Below, piece by piece: positions 16,510-26,282 of a stretch of 64,000 bases of DNA. This DNA is from Bacteroidales bacterium. Lineage in GTDB: Bacteria > Bacteroidota > Bacteroidia > Bacteroidales > P3. Under the pieces are notes generated by a model. The model was not told the origin of the DNA, did no database searches, and worked only from the letters and a program-made list of their open reading frames with translations. Position 1 is the stretch's first letter. Every line of letters starts with the position of its first letter. Both the position numbers and the translations under genes were made by a program. The stretch lies in assembly GCA_017449975.1 (NCBI GenBank), contig JAFSYK010000044.1:1-64000 (forward strand), in the 5' to 3' direction.

Positions 16510-17024
16510 GTGTTCGGTCGTTTCATGAAGAGCGTCTGCGACAGCAGTATCAGCAGGGAGGTCAGCAGGGTGCTCAGCAGGGTGCTCAGCAGCAGACGGA
16601 AGATGCCGTGGCTGTCGAAGAGCTCCAGTGCATAGAAAGCAAGGTAGAAGATGCCCGTCAGCAGCAGCATGTAGTTGATGAAATAGGACGGCTTGACGGA
16701 GTAGATAGAGGGGGTGGCGATAATCACCGCCTCGTTGCGCGTCAGGATGCGGTCGGCAAAGAGGATGCGACAGAAGGCCACCAATGTGCAGGCCGCCGTA
16801 TGGAATCCCAACATATTGCTGAAGATGTCGATGGTCAGGCCACAGAGGAAGCCCAGCAGCAGCATCGGTATCTTGCCGGTGTTCGTCGGCAACATCAGGA
16901 TGAAGAGCAGGTAGAGGTAAGGAATTGCGAAGCCGCTGATGTTCACATTGTTCAGTATCAGTATCTGTGCTAATACCAGCACGATAAATCGGATAATATT
17001 CTGTATGACCAGTCGGCTGTTCAT
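16506..17024 (-). CDS. mreD: Rod shape-determining protein MreD
   Basis: A 172-residue membrane protein with about five hydrophobic helices and the MreD-like segment GFLCGLTIDIFSNMLGFHTA in the middle. It works with MreC, MreB and RodA/PBP2 in cell-wall elongation. It lies directly downstream of mreC, with a spacer of 9-bp repeats between them, and overlaps porZ by 4 nt at its end. Confidence 0.92.
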   Translation of the reverse strand: MNSRLVIQNIIRFIVLVLAQILILNNVNISGFAIPYLYLLFILMLPTNTGKIPMLLLGFLCGLTIDIFSNMLGFHTAACTLVAFCRILFADRILTRNEAVIIATPSIYSVKPSYFINYMLLLTGIFYLAFYALELFDSHGIFRLLLSTLLSTLLTSLLILLSQTLFMKRPNT

Positions 17025-17039
17025 GTGAAGGCTATCTGT

Positions 17040-17150
17040 ATTTAGTAGTTGTGTAGACAGTAGTTAAGTAGTTAAGTAGTTAAGGCAAATGTTTTATCGG
17101 GGGTGGTGTTTTGGATTGTCGGACTAGTCGAACAGGTCTGACTAACCCTG
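17040..17150. repeat. mreC-mreD spacer with two 9-bp families
   Basis: Units of agtagttaa (about 17045-17085) are followed by gtcggactagtcgaacaggtctgac units (17115-17150). The first family recurs at 39909-39962 and the second at 44008-44056. Confidence 0.8.
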
Positions 17151-17162
17151 ATTCCCAAATTC

Positions 17163-17972
17163 TCACAGTTGGTCTTGTTCCTCTTTAAAGCGGTTTTCTA
17201 TGATGTAGACGTTGTCTAAGCGGTTGAAGTCGGTGGAGAGGCGGATGCGCAGGTCGTAGAAGCCGCTGCCTTGCTTGGTGTGGACGTTGGTCACATAGCC
17301 CACCACGATGCCTTCGGGGAAGTCGTTGGCAAGACCGGAGGTGATGATGGTGTCGTTTTTGTACAGCTTGTGTGTTGACGGGATGTCCATCACGGTGGCG
17401 TAGCGGTAGTCGGTGCCGTCCCAGCGCAGGGTGCCGTTGCTGCCAGTACGTTTGATCTTCACACTGTTTTCACTGTTGGAGTGGAGTACGGGCATGATGG
17501 AGGAGAAGTTGTCGGTGGTGTTGACCACGATGCCCACGATACCTTGGGCGCAGATCACCGCCATATCGCGTCGGATGCCTTGGTTGTGGCCGATGTTGAC
17601 CATAATCATGTTGTCCTGCTGCCGCCACGATTTCTTGATGACGCTGGCTTTGTGGTAGTAGAACTGCTGCTTGTAGACGGTGTCGTTCCACACAAACTCG
17701 CGCTGGTCGTAGCTGATATACGACGAGGCCAGCTGGGCACGCAGCTGGGCATTCTCTTCGGCCAACGCCTCGTTCTCGTGCTTCAGTCCAAAGTAACCCG
17801 TGACGGAGTGGACACCGCTGTACCAGCGGCCGGCGATGCCGTTGCTCCAGGCCAGCATCTTGCTGCCCTGGTAGTAGGAGTTGTGTACCATCATCACCAC
17901 GGCCAACACCTCCAGCAGCAGGAAAAGCAGTACGTGGTTGTTTCGTTTCAGAAATTCAATGAGGGTACGCAT
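17163..17972 (-). CDS. mreC: Rod shape-determining protein MreC
   Basis: A 269-residue protein: a short cytoplasmic start, one membrane helix (about 13-31), a coiled coil (LKHENEALAEENAQLRAQLA near 60-80) and a periplasmic beta-rich domain with NIGHNQGIRRDMAV, GIVGIV and VVGYVTNVH. This is the standard MreC plan. It links the MreB cytoskeleton with the wall-synthesis enzymes. A degenerate REP lies just upstream of its start. Confidence 0.94.
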   Translation of the reverse strand: MRTLIEFLKRNNHVLLFLLLEVLAVVMMVHNSYYQGSKMLAWSNGIAGRWYSGVHSVTGYFGLKHENEALAEENAQLRAQLASSYISYDQREFVWNDTVYKQQFYYHKASVIKKSWRQQDNMIMVNIGHNQGIRRDMAVICAQGIVGIVVNTTDNFSSIMPVLHSNSENSVKIKRTGSNGTLRWDGTDYRYATVMDIPSTHKLYKNDTIITSGLANDFPEGIVVGYVTNVHTKQGSGFYDLRIRLSTDFNRLDNVYIIENRFKEEQDQL

Positions 17973-17991
17973 CTTATGGGAGTTTTTGTAG

Positions 17992-18013
17992 GGGCGTACT
18001 CCAGTGTACGCCC
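17992..18013. repeat. REP hairpin with changed loop
   Basis: The stem GGGCGTAC/GTACGCCC is unchanged from the copies at 127 and 3046, but the loop is TCCAGT instead of CCCCGT. It lies upstream of mreC. Confidence 0.82.
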
Positions 18014-18083
18014 GATAATAAAGTCAAGTAGTTAAAAAATATTATGTTTGGTGTTCTTTGTCGGACTCGTCGGATGGGTTGGA

Positions 18084-18653
18084 TTATTGTTGTAGGAACT
18101 TTTCTATTGCTTTTTGGGCTTCGGCTACGGCGGTCTGCAGGTCGTCGTTGACAATGGTCAGGTTGAACTGCGGTGCCAGTTGCAGCTCGGCTTCCGACCG
18201 TGCCAGCCGTTTGGCGATGGAGTCGGCGCTCTCGGTGCCGCGGCCCTGCAGGCGCTGGCGCAGCACCTCGATGCTGGGCGGCATCACGAAGAGGGCCAGG
18301 GCGTCGTCGCCAAAGTAGCGCTTGATGTTCATGCCCCCTTTCACGTCGACGTCGAAGATGATGATGTGGCCGTTGTTCCAAATACGGTCGATCTCCGACT
18401 TCAGCGTTCCGTAGAGCATGTCGGTGTACACCTCCTCCCACTCCAGGAAGTCGCCGTTGGCCACCCGCTGGCGGAAGGCGTCGGGCGTAAGGTAGTAGTA
18501 GTCCACGCCGTCCTGCTCGCCGGCACGCGGCTGGCGACTGGTGGCGGAGATGGCGAATTCGAAGCAGTCGAAACGCTTCAGCAGCTCGCGGATGATGGTG
18601 GTCTTGCCGCTGCCCGACGGTGCCGAGAAGAGAAGTGCTTTATGCTGATTCAT
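18084..18653 (-). CDS. gmk: Guanylate kinase
   Basis: A 189-residue protein with the P-loop SAPSGSGKTT at residues 9-18, then the GMP-binding region SATSRQPRAGEQDGVDYYYL and DVDVKGGMNIK. Length is typical. It phosphorylates GMP to GDP with ATP in the cytoplasm. Met21 of the open frame is chosen, as family members start just before the P-loop. It lies between a coiled-coil protein and mreC. Confidence 0.95.
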   Translation of the reverse strand: MNQHKALLFSAPSGSGKTTIIRELLKRFDCFEFAISATSRQPRAGEQDGVDYYYLTPDAFRQRVANGDFLEWEEVYTDMLYGTLKSEIDRIWNNGHIIIFDVDVKGGMNIKRYFGDDALALFVMPPSIEVLRQRLQGRGTESADSIAKRLARSEAELQLAPQFNLTIVNDDLQTAVAEAQKAIEKFLQQ

Positions 18654-18709
18654 ATTGAATTGATAGAAATCGTTAATCCGTACTCTTAAACTCTCAACCC
18701 CTCTCCCCC

Positions 18710-19624
18710 TCAAAACTTCCGATCAAAAATACTGTAGAAGGTCTTGACGGTCAGCGAGCCCTTGTCCCAGTTGTAGAGCTGTGCCACCTCGTCTACGCGC
18801 CGCTGTGCCGTGGCGCGGTCCTCGATGCTGTTTAGCTGTAGGATGAAGTCGTTGTAGGCCTTCATGTTGTTCTGGAACAGGTCTTTCATGAAGCTGAACT
18901 TGTCGTTGATGTTGATGATGGTGCGCAGGTCGCTGACGCGCTTGTGCTGTGCCGTCTCGCCTCGCATTTCGTTGCCGGTGCGACCGATCTTGTCGCCCAG
19001 TGTCGCCGGGGCTGCCTCCTGCGTCTGGTTGGAGGTGCGGATGTAGTCGAACAGCGACGACTGACGCTGGCTTGCGGCGGCCTGTAGGGTTGCGGGGTCG
19101 GCTTTCTCTTCGGGGACGGGTATTGCAACAATGGCCGGTTCGACTTTCTCAACAGGCTTGGGCTCGGGTTTCGGCTCCGGCATTGGCGCTGGTTCTGGTT
19201 CCACCTTCGTCTCGGGCGCTGCGGGGGCGTCGAAGAGGGTTTCGGTGTCGTTGTCTTCCAGCGACTGCATCAGCGGCTGGGCTTCCACCTCGGGGTCTTC
19301 CTCGGCGTCTTCGGGTGCCACGACATGGCGCGGCTGCTGCGGGGTGTTGTCCACGGGTGCCACGACGGGTGTCGGTGCGGGTGTCGCCTCCACCACGGGT
19401 TCGGGGGCTTCCTCCACCTGCGGGAGGGGTTCGGGTTGGGCCGCCGTGTGGGGCTGCGGCTGTTGTGCCGTTGTCGGCAGCGACAGCGCGACGCCATACA
19501 GCGCACGCAGTTCCTGCAGCAGCAGGTCTATCTCAATGCGGTCCACGGCGTCGGATTCCTCCATACGCCGCAACAGGCGTTCAATACGTTGGACGCCCTG
19601 TGTCAGTTCTGCTATCTCTTTCAT
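18710..19624 (-). CDS. Conserved coiled-coil / proline-rich protein, unknown function
   Basis: A 304-residue acidic protein in three parts. The N-terminal helical segment has a coiled-coil look (residues 1-40, LTQGVQRIERLLRRMEESDA). A long Pro/Glu/Ala-rich linker covers about 50-190. The C-terminal helical domain (about 215-304) has KRVSDLRTIININDKFSF, LFQNNMKAYNDFILQLN and YNWDKGSLTVKTF. The C-terminal part is the conserved piece. It is upstream of gmk on the same strand. A TACTTTTG -7 box lies at 19633-19640. No function is recognised. Confidence 0.8.
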   Translation of the reverse strand: MKEIAELTQGVQRIERLLRRMEESDAVDRIEIDLLLQELRALYGVALSLPTTAQQPQPHTAAQPEPLPQVEEAPEPVVEATPAPTPVVAPVDNTPQQPRHVVAPEDAEEDPEVEAQPLMQSLEDNDTETLFDAPAAPETKVEPEPAPMPEPKPEPKPVEKVEPAIVAIPVPEEKADPATLQAAASQRQSSLFDYIRTSNQTQEAAPATLGDKIGRTGNEMRGETAQHKRVSDLRTIININDKFSFMKDLFQNNMKAYNDFILQLNSIEDRATAQRRVDEVAQLYNWDKGSLTVKTFYSIFDRKF

Positions 19625-19684
19625 CGTAGATGCAAAAGTACAAGTTTCGCCGCAACCATAAAATCCCCCTCCAAAAAAGTTATT

Positions 19685-19880
19685 ACAATACGCTGTTCAT
19701 AACGTGAAGTAACCAGCCATGGCTGCTTGTGATAGATCATCACTTCGCGTAATCTTCTCGTAAATTCGCATTGATTTACGAGAATTATATCGGATATTAT
19801 CTGTTGAAATTCAATGAGCTATATTTGCTGCTCGCATAAATCTCGCATAAACTTCGCATTTTTTTTCTCGTAAAGTATGT
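19685..19880. repeat. Low-GC boundary with tcgcataa / ctcgtaaa repeats
   Basis: A perfect 11-bp inverted repeat (TTCTCGTAAAT at 19755-19765, ATTTACGAGAA at 19774-19784) is followed by direct tcgcataa-type units up to the end of the AlbA_2 gene. A palindrome CAGCCATGGCTG lies at about 19712-19725. No gene is seen. It marks the start of the lower-GC block. Confidence 0.7.
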
Positions 19881-19884
19881 GAAC

Positions 19885-21573
19885 TTATTTCTTTTTCCAC
19901 AGTCTTTTCTCTCCAACCTCAATCTTCTCTTTTTTACGCAATGCCAAAAGCAGGTTCCCAATCTTTATTAACTTCTGTTTCTCCGTCAGAGCATCCGGCA
20001 ACTTGTTCATCAGCAGTTCGTTTATCTGCGTTCTGCTCAATCTCTTGTGTTGGTCGATGGCTTTAAGGATAAGGTCTTTGTAGTATTCGTCGTCGAAACC
20101 TCTCTTTCGGGTGTATTCCACCTCTTGACCCGTGGCTTTGGCCACACTTTTGGCGAAATACAGGGCATTTTTCCGTCCTTCGACCAGCTTCCGCTTCCGC
20201 AAATAGGCAATTTCGTCGTCGTTCAATGTACGGTGCATCTGCAAACGGCTCAGCATCTCTATCTCAAGCAAGTTGAGCGACTTGTCGCGAGTCAGCAGCA
20301 TCGCATAATCCATATCCATCACTTTGCCGACGATGGTGACTTTCACCTTGTTGTCCCTGAAGTCGTAGTCGGGCATCGGGAACAGTCTCTCACGTTGCTT
20401 GTTGAACATGCGCCGTATGCCGCTACCGATGGTGTCCACCAGTCCTAGCTCTACCATCGCGTTGGCAAGCATCCTGTTACGATAGTTCTCTTCGGGTGCA
20501 TCGTTTTCGAGCACATTGCGGATACTGTTGGGAATAAAGCCACCAAGGTTGCTGAAGATGAGGCGGTCTTCCTCCTCAACTACGTTTATCATCCCGTGAC
20601 AGCGGTAATCCTGGTGGGCGATTGCATTGTTCAATGCCTCACGGATGATGAAGGGGTCGTATGTGTCCAGTTCGTCCGGCACCAGCGAGAGCAGTGTCGG
20701 GTTCATGTAGCGGTACTTAAAGTTGCGAATCTTTCCGTACACAGTCTCTGCTGCTATTACAAACGGGCAGGTCTCTATCGAGAAGTCACGCTCGTTGCCG
20801 GTGGAGTCTTTGTATATCCAGCGAATACGAGCCACCGCAGGTGAAATGAGTGCCTCGCTTTCCGGGCGACCCAGCAACAATATGGTGGTATTTGTAATCT
20901 TTCCCTTCAGTGTTATCTTGGCCTTATTGAGGAAAGTAACATCATCCCATGCCTCCATCTCCTTTCTCAAATCCTCATGCTTCTTGCCGTAGAGTTCACG
21001 GGCTTTTTTGATTGCTTCGGGGTCTAGGTCATCCAATGTCGCCTCGTTCACGACCTCTGCACTCCAATCCTTCTGCGAGTTGTATATATGACGCACGAAG
21101 TCGGGGAAATCCTTGAGTTTGGTCAGGTTGCTGTTCACTCGCACGTAAGCCACTCCTTTGAAGTTTACCGGTTCACCTACTGCGGCCTGTATCTCAAAGA
21201 TGACGACATGATTACCCTTGTAGTCGAATTCTTCAATCTCGAACGGGATGATTGGCGAGCAGCCCTTCCGCAGCCATAGTTCATAGTCTTGATTGCCGTA
21301 TTTTGCCGTTGGCATCCGCAGGTTAGTTCCCACCACGTTCCATGATCCGTCCTCCACACCCAGTACCAAGTATCCATGTGACTTGTATTTCAGGCAAGCC
21401 GAGTTGGAGAGGCCAGAGATATAGTTGCCCACCCCTTCGTAGGTGATGCTGCAATGCGACTCACCGATATTGGTCTTGAACTCCAGCCATTCTCTCTCGC
21501 CCGCACTTTTGCGCTTGCGGGCCTCCGACAGAAGTTCCTCCAGCAGTTTATGTTGTTCTTCGAGTGTTCTCAT
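19885..21573 (-). CDS. AlbA_2 (Schlafen-type) / RecG-like ATP-binding protein
   Basis: A 562-residue protein. The N-terminal AlbA_2 domain starts REWLEFKTNIG and includes YISGLSNSACLKYKSHGYLVLGVED. A middle region with PFIIREALNNAIAHQDYRCHG and DRLIFSNLGGFIP is a GHKL-type ATP-binding fold. The C-terminal part has winged-helix features (LSRTQINELLMNKLP). Proteins of this plan occur as transcription regulators and in phage-defence islands. It lies beside a type IIG restriction enzyme in lower-GC sequence, which favours defence, but its target is unknown. Confidence 0.87.
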   Translation of the reverse strand: MRTLEEQHKLLEELLSEARKRKSAGEREWLEFKTNIGESHCSITYEGVGNYISGLSNSACLKYKSHGYLVLGVEDGSWNVVGTNLRMPTAKYGNQDYELWLRKGCSPIIPFEIEEFDYKGNHVVIFEIQAAVGEPVNFKGVAYVRVNSNLTKLKDFPDFVRHIYNSQKDWSAEVVNEATLDDLDPEAIKKARELYGKKHEDLRKEMEAWDDVTFLNKAKITLKGKITNTTILLLGRPESEALISPAVARIRWIYKDSTGNERDFSIETCPFVIAAETVYGKIRNFKYRYMNPTLLSLVPDELDTYDPFIIREALNNAIAHQDYRCHGMINVVEEEDRLIFSNLGGFIPNSIRNVLENDAPEENYRNRMLANAMVELGLVDTIGSGIRRMFNKQRERLFPMPDYDFRDNKVKVTIVGKVMDMDYAMLLTRDKSLNLLEIEMLSRLQMHRTLNDDEIAYLRKRKLVEGRKNALYFAKSVAKATGQEVEYTRKRGFDDEYYKDLILKAIDQHKRLSRTQINELLMNKLPDALTEKQKLIKIGNLLLALRKKEKIEVGEKRLWKKK

Positions 21574-21724
21574 GTTCTTTATAACGTTTGACTTGGTGCT
21601 GTATTATTCCGATTTCTAACATCTATTGTTTTTCGCCCTCTACTCGTATTGTATAAAAGTGTCTGTTCCCTTGATTCTTTGCATAAAGCTCCAACTGTTA
21701 ATTATCTAATAATATATCATATAA

Positions 21725-22549
21725 TTACGATAGATGCCAGTCGATAGTTTCAACGCCGAATGGTGTATTCTTTCGTTTCTCGTCTATTGTATTTCTAACA
21801 TCATACACTTGCAAATTAGTACCATCATATAATTGATCCTTCCAGTTTTCCATAATGGCTTTTTTGACTTGTTCAACAGTCACCAAGTCCTCCGAGAGTT
21901 GTTCTGATTTTAAAAGTTCCCTTAAATCATAGTCAAATAGCTGTTGATTTTGTTTCCGCCCATCGGGATATGTAATGGTGACCAAAAATCTTGTATTTGA
22001 ATGAATACTTGGACTTTCATAGGTGTAAGGACCTCCGTAGTGCAAATGAATAGGATAAATTATCTTAGTGTTATCTTGTCTACTATATGGTGGCTCCCAA
22101 ATCGTAACACTCTCAGCAATCACCTTCCCATAATTCGTAGATAATACTATATTATCCCATTTTTCTTTGAATAATTCATCAACATTATCAACCCTCACCA
22201 TACCATTTTTGTAAGCAATAGGTGGTCCTAAATTAATAATCTTAACACCGAAAGGAGGCAAAAGAATGGATTTGATGGGACTGTTGCAGTTAGAGTTTTG
22301 ATGAAGTAAATCTAAATATAGAACTTCATTAATCTGAACATATATGTTATAAACAGCTACCTCCTTGTCTTTTCGGTTTTCCAATAGTATCTGCGAAACA
22401 TAAGGCTCGATATTATCTGAACTCATTAGAATTCTTCTCAATTGAACTGCCACCTTGCAATCTTTCTTCAAATAAAATGTTCTGATTGTATAGATTGCTG
22501 ATGCTACAGCTGCAAATAATGCTGTAAGTGAAATAATAAGATTCCACAT
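21725..22549 (-). CDS. Membrane-anchored protein of unknown function in defence island
   Basis: A 274-residue protein with one N-terminal membrane helix (about 4-24, MWNLIISLTALFAAVASAIY) and a soluble rest with no recognised domain. Segments such as LENRKDKEVAVYNIYVQINEVLYLDLL and GVKIINLGPP suggest a beta-rich fold. Codon use is clearly AT-rich against the rest of the window, so it was probably acquired. It lies between the AlbA_2 protein and the restriction enzyme, all on the minus strand. Confidence 0.8.
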   Translation of the reverse strand: MWNLIISLTALFAAVASAIYTIRTFYLKKDCKVAVQLRRILMSSDNIEPYVSQILLENRKDKEVAVYNIYVQINEVLYLDLLHQNSNCNSPIKSILLPPFGVKIINLGPPIAYKNGMVRVDNVDELFKEKWDNIVLSTNYGKVIAESVTIWEPPYSRQDNTKIIYPIHLHYGGPYTYESPSIHSNTRFLVTITYPDGRKQNQQLFDYDLRELLKSEQLSEDLVTVEQVKKAIMENWKDQLYDGTNLQVYDVRNTIDEKRKNTPFGVETIDWHLS

Positions 22550-22652
22550 GATAGTGCTATATTATTTTTGTCACAATTTATTTCACTGCTTCTGCCCTGT
22601 CTTTTTTTCGTCTTATTACTCCGGATATATTCATTAATTCCTCAATGCTTTC

Positions 22653-25600
22653 TTATTCTTCAAGTGGTAACAATTCGTAGTATTTGCGGATTATTTCGTC
22701 TACTTCGGCGCTGAGTTGAACGAATTCGGTTTCGTTTTCACGGGCGGCCATTAGACGGTCGGCGTAGTCGTTCAGTTCTGTGGGCAGTTCTTTAGGGATG
22801 GGTATTTGCCGGAAGTTGTCCCATATGAGTTGTCTGCCGTTCTGAATCGGTGGACAGAATTCCTTGATAAGCCACCAACCTACGCTTGAACACAACAATG
22901 CGAGCAAACGTTTGTCATTAACAGGAAGGAAGTACATGGAATTGTTACAGAAGGTGGACGATTCATCATAGATAAAACATGGCTTTGTCTGAAAAACTTG
23001 GTAGAACAACTTCGGTTCAGCAAACTTGTCGTAATAAGCACAGGCACGCAGTTCCCACCAATAATCGCCTTTGTCGGAACGGCGGCGAGCTCGATCAGCA
23101 AAGGGTGCGAGCCATCGGGCTACTGCGGGATAGTGCTCAGAGAACCACAACCAGGCAACATCCTCCACCGGCAGCGTCTGAGATTCTCTATCGATACCCA
23201 TACCAAGAGCCGTAAATCCTTTGGGAGTGAACACAAGATAAGAACTGGCCACCGCTTCTCCATACGCCACCAATCCACGACCTTGCAAAAATGGCCTCAA
23301 AATCTCTCGCGAACAATCATCCTCTTGTATCAGTTCGTTGGCTTTATCGACGGGAATAAGGAATGCTTCCGACAATCCAGTCTTTATCCCATAATACTCT
23401 TCTCCACTTACAAATTCGTCGAGGGTAATCATTTCCTTTTTGAGTCTTTCCACATGATGGAAATTCTCGAGGCTGGAGACAACCCAGATGTCGGCACTCA
23501 TCTCGTTTTTGTCGAAAAGTTCCCGCTGTTCTTCCACATCATCTGGCAATGTCTCTGCATTCACTTTTTCGATTGTGGAAATGTGCAACTCTCCGCTGGA
23601 CGGTTCATTTGACATCTGAATGATACAAGTGTAGGTGGTGGCGTCATCGAAGATTTGGTTGTCACCAAAGTCAATGAGTGTGGAAAGATTGTTGTCGAGA
23701 AAGAGTTGCCTCAGCGGGCGTCCGTACATCACTTTCTGCCACTTGTTGGGCATGATGTATGACAGTCGTCCACCCTTATGCAGCAGTTGCAGGCCTCGTT
23801 CGACAAAGAGGGAGTAGATGTCGCCACGTGATTCAAGGGTTTTGTAGGTGAGTTTCTGCTCGTTGTTCTCACCAAGTTGCTTCATGTTACGGTACACCGC
23901 CACATCATGCGAGAGGTTCTCCAAACTGATATAGGGAGGGTTGCCTATCACCACGTCAAAGCCATCAAATGATCCATCTTCTTGTAATACCTCAGGAAAT
24001 TCTATCATCCATTCAATAGAATGAGCCATTACGGATTGATGCTCAGATAGCCGGTCGTAGTCGGTACCGAAAATATTGGTTTGTATGCCAGGTAGAAGTT
24101 TGTCTTTTATTGCACGGATTTCATTGTCAAGTTTACTTTTCAAAGCTTTGGAGCGACAATTTTTGTATTCTCCCACATTTCGCTTGTATTCCCGCACAAG
24201 ATTCTGACGACCTGCTCCCTCTGAAATTTTCTTTCCGAGATACACGGGGTGTAACGATGCAAGCGAGTTGCCGCACTTGATATTGATATCGATATTAGGC
24301 AAAGTTTGTAGATGGCGCTTACCATCATCGGTGCGATAATAATAAGCATTTTTCAGCAACTCAATCCACAGGCGCAAACGGCAAATTTCCACACTCTTCG
24401 GGTTGAGGTCGACACCAAACAGGCAGTTCTCTATAATAGTTCGTTTTTCTTCGAAGAGAGTTTCCTGAATACGCTGACTTGCGGGTTCCGATGGATTATA
24501 CCTGAACACATCGCCGTCCTCGTCGCTTGCCACCAACTCGTCGTATTCCACCCGCACATCATAGTCGCGGATTCTCTTGGGTTTCTCAGTCCTGTCTTGC
24601 AGGATTCCCAATTCACTCTTGATGGCAATAATCTCATTAAGAGCCGACACTAGGAAGTGGCCACTACCTACGGCTGGGTCGCAAATACGGAGGCTGTTGA
24701 TGATATTGTTTGCCTCGAGGCGTTCTTCACGATTTCCTTCGTCAATTAGATCCTTCAACTCCTCGAAATCCTTGCAATGCCACTTCTTTTTTTTATTGAA
24801 TTTATCTACAACGGCATTTCTCAACGTCTCACGGCACATATACTCTGTGATGTAACCAGGAGTGAAGAAAGAGCCATCCTTGTATCCGTTGATTTTCTCA
24901 AAGATAAGACCCAGCACCGAAGCATTGATCAGGGTTCTGCTTTCCGTCCGAATGGTATCGTCGTCGCTTGAGTCGCTGCTGAAATCGTAGGCATCGAGGA
25001 ATCGCAACAAATAGTCAAGCGATGAAAGGTTTCCGGTAATGCGCTTCCCATTGCCGTCTTTCAGCACAGTACGTGAGTACACCTGCATATCACCCAACCG
25101 GATACCACTCACGGGGAAGAAATCCTGTTCCACTTGGGAGAGCTCGAAGAGGGAACTGTTGAGATACGGCACTTCAGGGAACATGTTGTGCATCTCCTCG
25201 CTTCGTTCCTCCACAGGTTTTGCCAACACCTGCATAAAGAGGTCGTGAAGCACATCATAGTCGCTGATATGGGCCATATCAAGGAACCTCACTTCGTTTT
25301 CACGATTAAAACTCTTAAGTTGAGATTCCAGTAGTTTTAGGAAAAGTATGCGGTTTATCCAAGTCAGGGTTAAACCCAGCGCAGCCTCAAAGCGTTGTTC
25401 CTCGGTCGTGACTTTGGGATAGTCTTCAAGTTTTGAATATGCCTGTTCCACCAAAGAAAAAGGTTGTCGACCGTTTTTCAGCCGCTTAATCTTGCGAACC
25501 TTGTTGTCTGTCACCTCCTCGACACCCATTATGTAAAGCAGTTCGGCATAGAAAGCTCGGTTGAGTGTGTTGTGGTCGGAAGTGAAAGGTAGTCTCAGAA

Positions 25601-26282
25601 GATGTGTGGGCGAGAAGAATTTAAAGATTGACAAGAATGTGCGGTTTCTGATTACCTCATTGTTGGCGAGACGTTTCTTTAGTGAACGGAGGTCGACATA
25701 GACAAACTGAAGCCTATGTTCCACCCGTTCCACTTCGGGACGGATAATCTGCTCGTAGATATACTCCGTTTTATCGTCGCCCGTATCGGCTGTTATCACT
25801 TTTTCGACAAAACGACGGTTTCGCACAAAGAGTTGGTAGAAGAGCTTTTTTTCGAATACAAAATATTCCCAGCAGTTGGTGATTATCAGGTGCTTGATTT
25901 CCGTGTTATGGTTGCATTCCTCTTCGCGGATATAGTAAAGGATAAGTTCGTAGAGCGACTTACGCTTAAGATCTTCCTTTGTGACCATTTCGGCACTCCC
26001 GGGTCTTTTGAATTCAAAAAGTACCATCGGGCGATTGTCTTTAAAGATGGCAAGGTCGGTACGCTGGTAGGTATTAACCATATAAGTGCGTTCGCGATAA
26101 AGACTCCTGCTGAAAAATTCATCAACAAGATTTTTGTTGAACTCCTCCGATTCTTCAGGTTGGATACGCGACAGCAGTTCTTGCAAAGCGGTATGGAACG
26201 CCTGCACATCAGCTTCGTTTGAAGGTTGACGCAGAAACACTTTTGGTAATGCTTGGGTGGCGTTTAGAATATTATAGGGCAT
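22653..26282 (-). CDS. Type IIG restriction-modification enzyme (Eco57I-like)
   Basis: A 1209-residue single-chain enzyme. The N-terminal PD-(D/E)XK-like nuclease region has TDLAIFKDNRP then LFEFKRP (about 75-105). The methyltransferase has the AdoMet motif DPAVGSGHFLVSAL (near 540) and the catalytic NPPY of VIGNPPYISLENLS (near 780), marking an N6-adenine methylase. The C-terminal 300 residues (LIDFGDNQIFDDATTYTCII onward) are TaqI/Eco57I-type, with a target-recognition region. It would both methylate and cut DNA. A TATCTTTG box lies at 26312-26319. No separate S or R subunit is near. Confidence 0.9.
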   Translation of the reverse strand: MPYNILNATQALPKVFLRQPSNEADVQAFHTALQELLSRIQPEESEEFNKNLVDEFFSRSLYRERTYMVNTYQRTDLAIFKDNRPMVLFEFKRPGSAEMVTKEDLKRKSLYELILYYIREEECNHNTEIKHLIITNCWEYFVFEKKLFYQLFVRNRRFVEKVITADTGDDKTEYIYEQIIRPEVERVEHRLQFVYVDLRSLKKRLANNEVIRNRTFLSIFKFFSPTHLLRLPFTSDHNTLNRAFYAELLYIMGVEEVTDNKVRKIKRLKNGRQPFSLVEQAYSKLEDYPKVTTEEQRFEAALGLTLTWINRILFLKLLESQLKSFNRENEVRFLDMAHISDYDVLHDLFMQVLAKPVEERSEEMHNMFPEVPYLNSSLFELSQVEQDFFPVSGIRLGDMQVYSRTVLKDGNGKRITGNLSSLDYLLRFLDAYDFSSDSSDDDTIRTESRTLINASVLGLIFEKINGYKDGSFFTPGYITEYMCRETLRNAVVDKFNKKKKWHCKDFEELKDLIDEGNREERLEANNIINSLRICDPAVGSGHFLVSALNEIIAIKSELGILQDRTEKPKRIRDYDVRVEYDELVASDEDGDVFRYNPSEPASQRIQETLFEEKRTIIENCLFGVDLNPKSVEICRLRLWIELLKNAYYYRTDDGKRHLQTLPNIDINIKCGNSLASLHPVYLGKKISEGAGRQNLVREYKRNVGEYKNCRSKALKSKLDNEIRAIKDKLLPGIQTNIFGTDYDRLSEHQSVMAHSIEWMIEFPEVLQEDGSFDGFDVVIGNPPYISLENLSHDVAVYRNMKQLGENNEQKLTYKTLESRGDIYSLFVERGLQLLHKGGRLSYIMPNKWQKVMYGRPLRQLFLDNNLSTLIDFGDNQIFDDATTYTCIIQMSNEPSSGELHISTIEKVNAETLPDDVEEQRELFDKNEMSADIWVVSSLENFHHVERLKKEMITLDEFVSGEEYYGIKTGLSEAFLIPVDKANELIQEDDCSREILRPFLQGRGLVAYGEAVASSYLVFTPKGFTALGMGIDRESQTLPVEDVAWLWFSEHYPAVARWLAPFADRARRRSDKGDYWWELRACAYYDKFAEPKLFYQVFQTKPCFIYDESSTFCNNSMYFLPVNDKRLLALLCSSVGWWLIKEFCPPIQNGRQLIWDNFRQIPIPKELPTELNDYADRLMAARENETEFVQLSAEVDEIIRKYYELLPLEE

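Noticed and set aside
19712-19725. CAGCCATGGCTG as operator
   Set aside because: Short palindrome without second copy near a start; could be chance.
22653-26282. Type I R-M or BREX component
   Set aside because: Nuclease, methylase and recognition regions are in one chain and no HsdS, HsdR or BREX genes are close.
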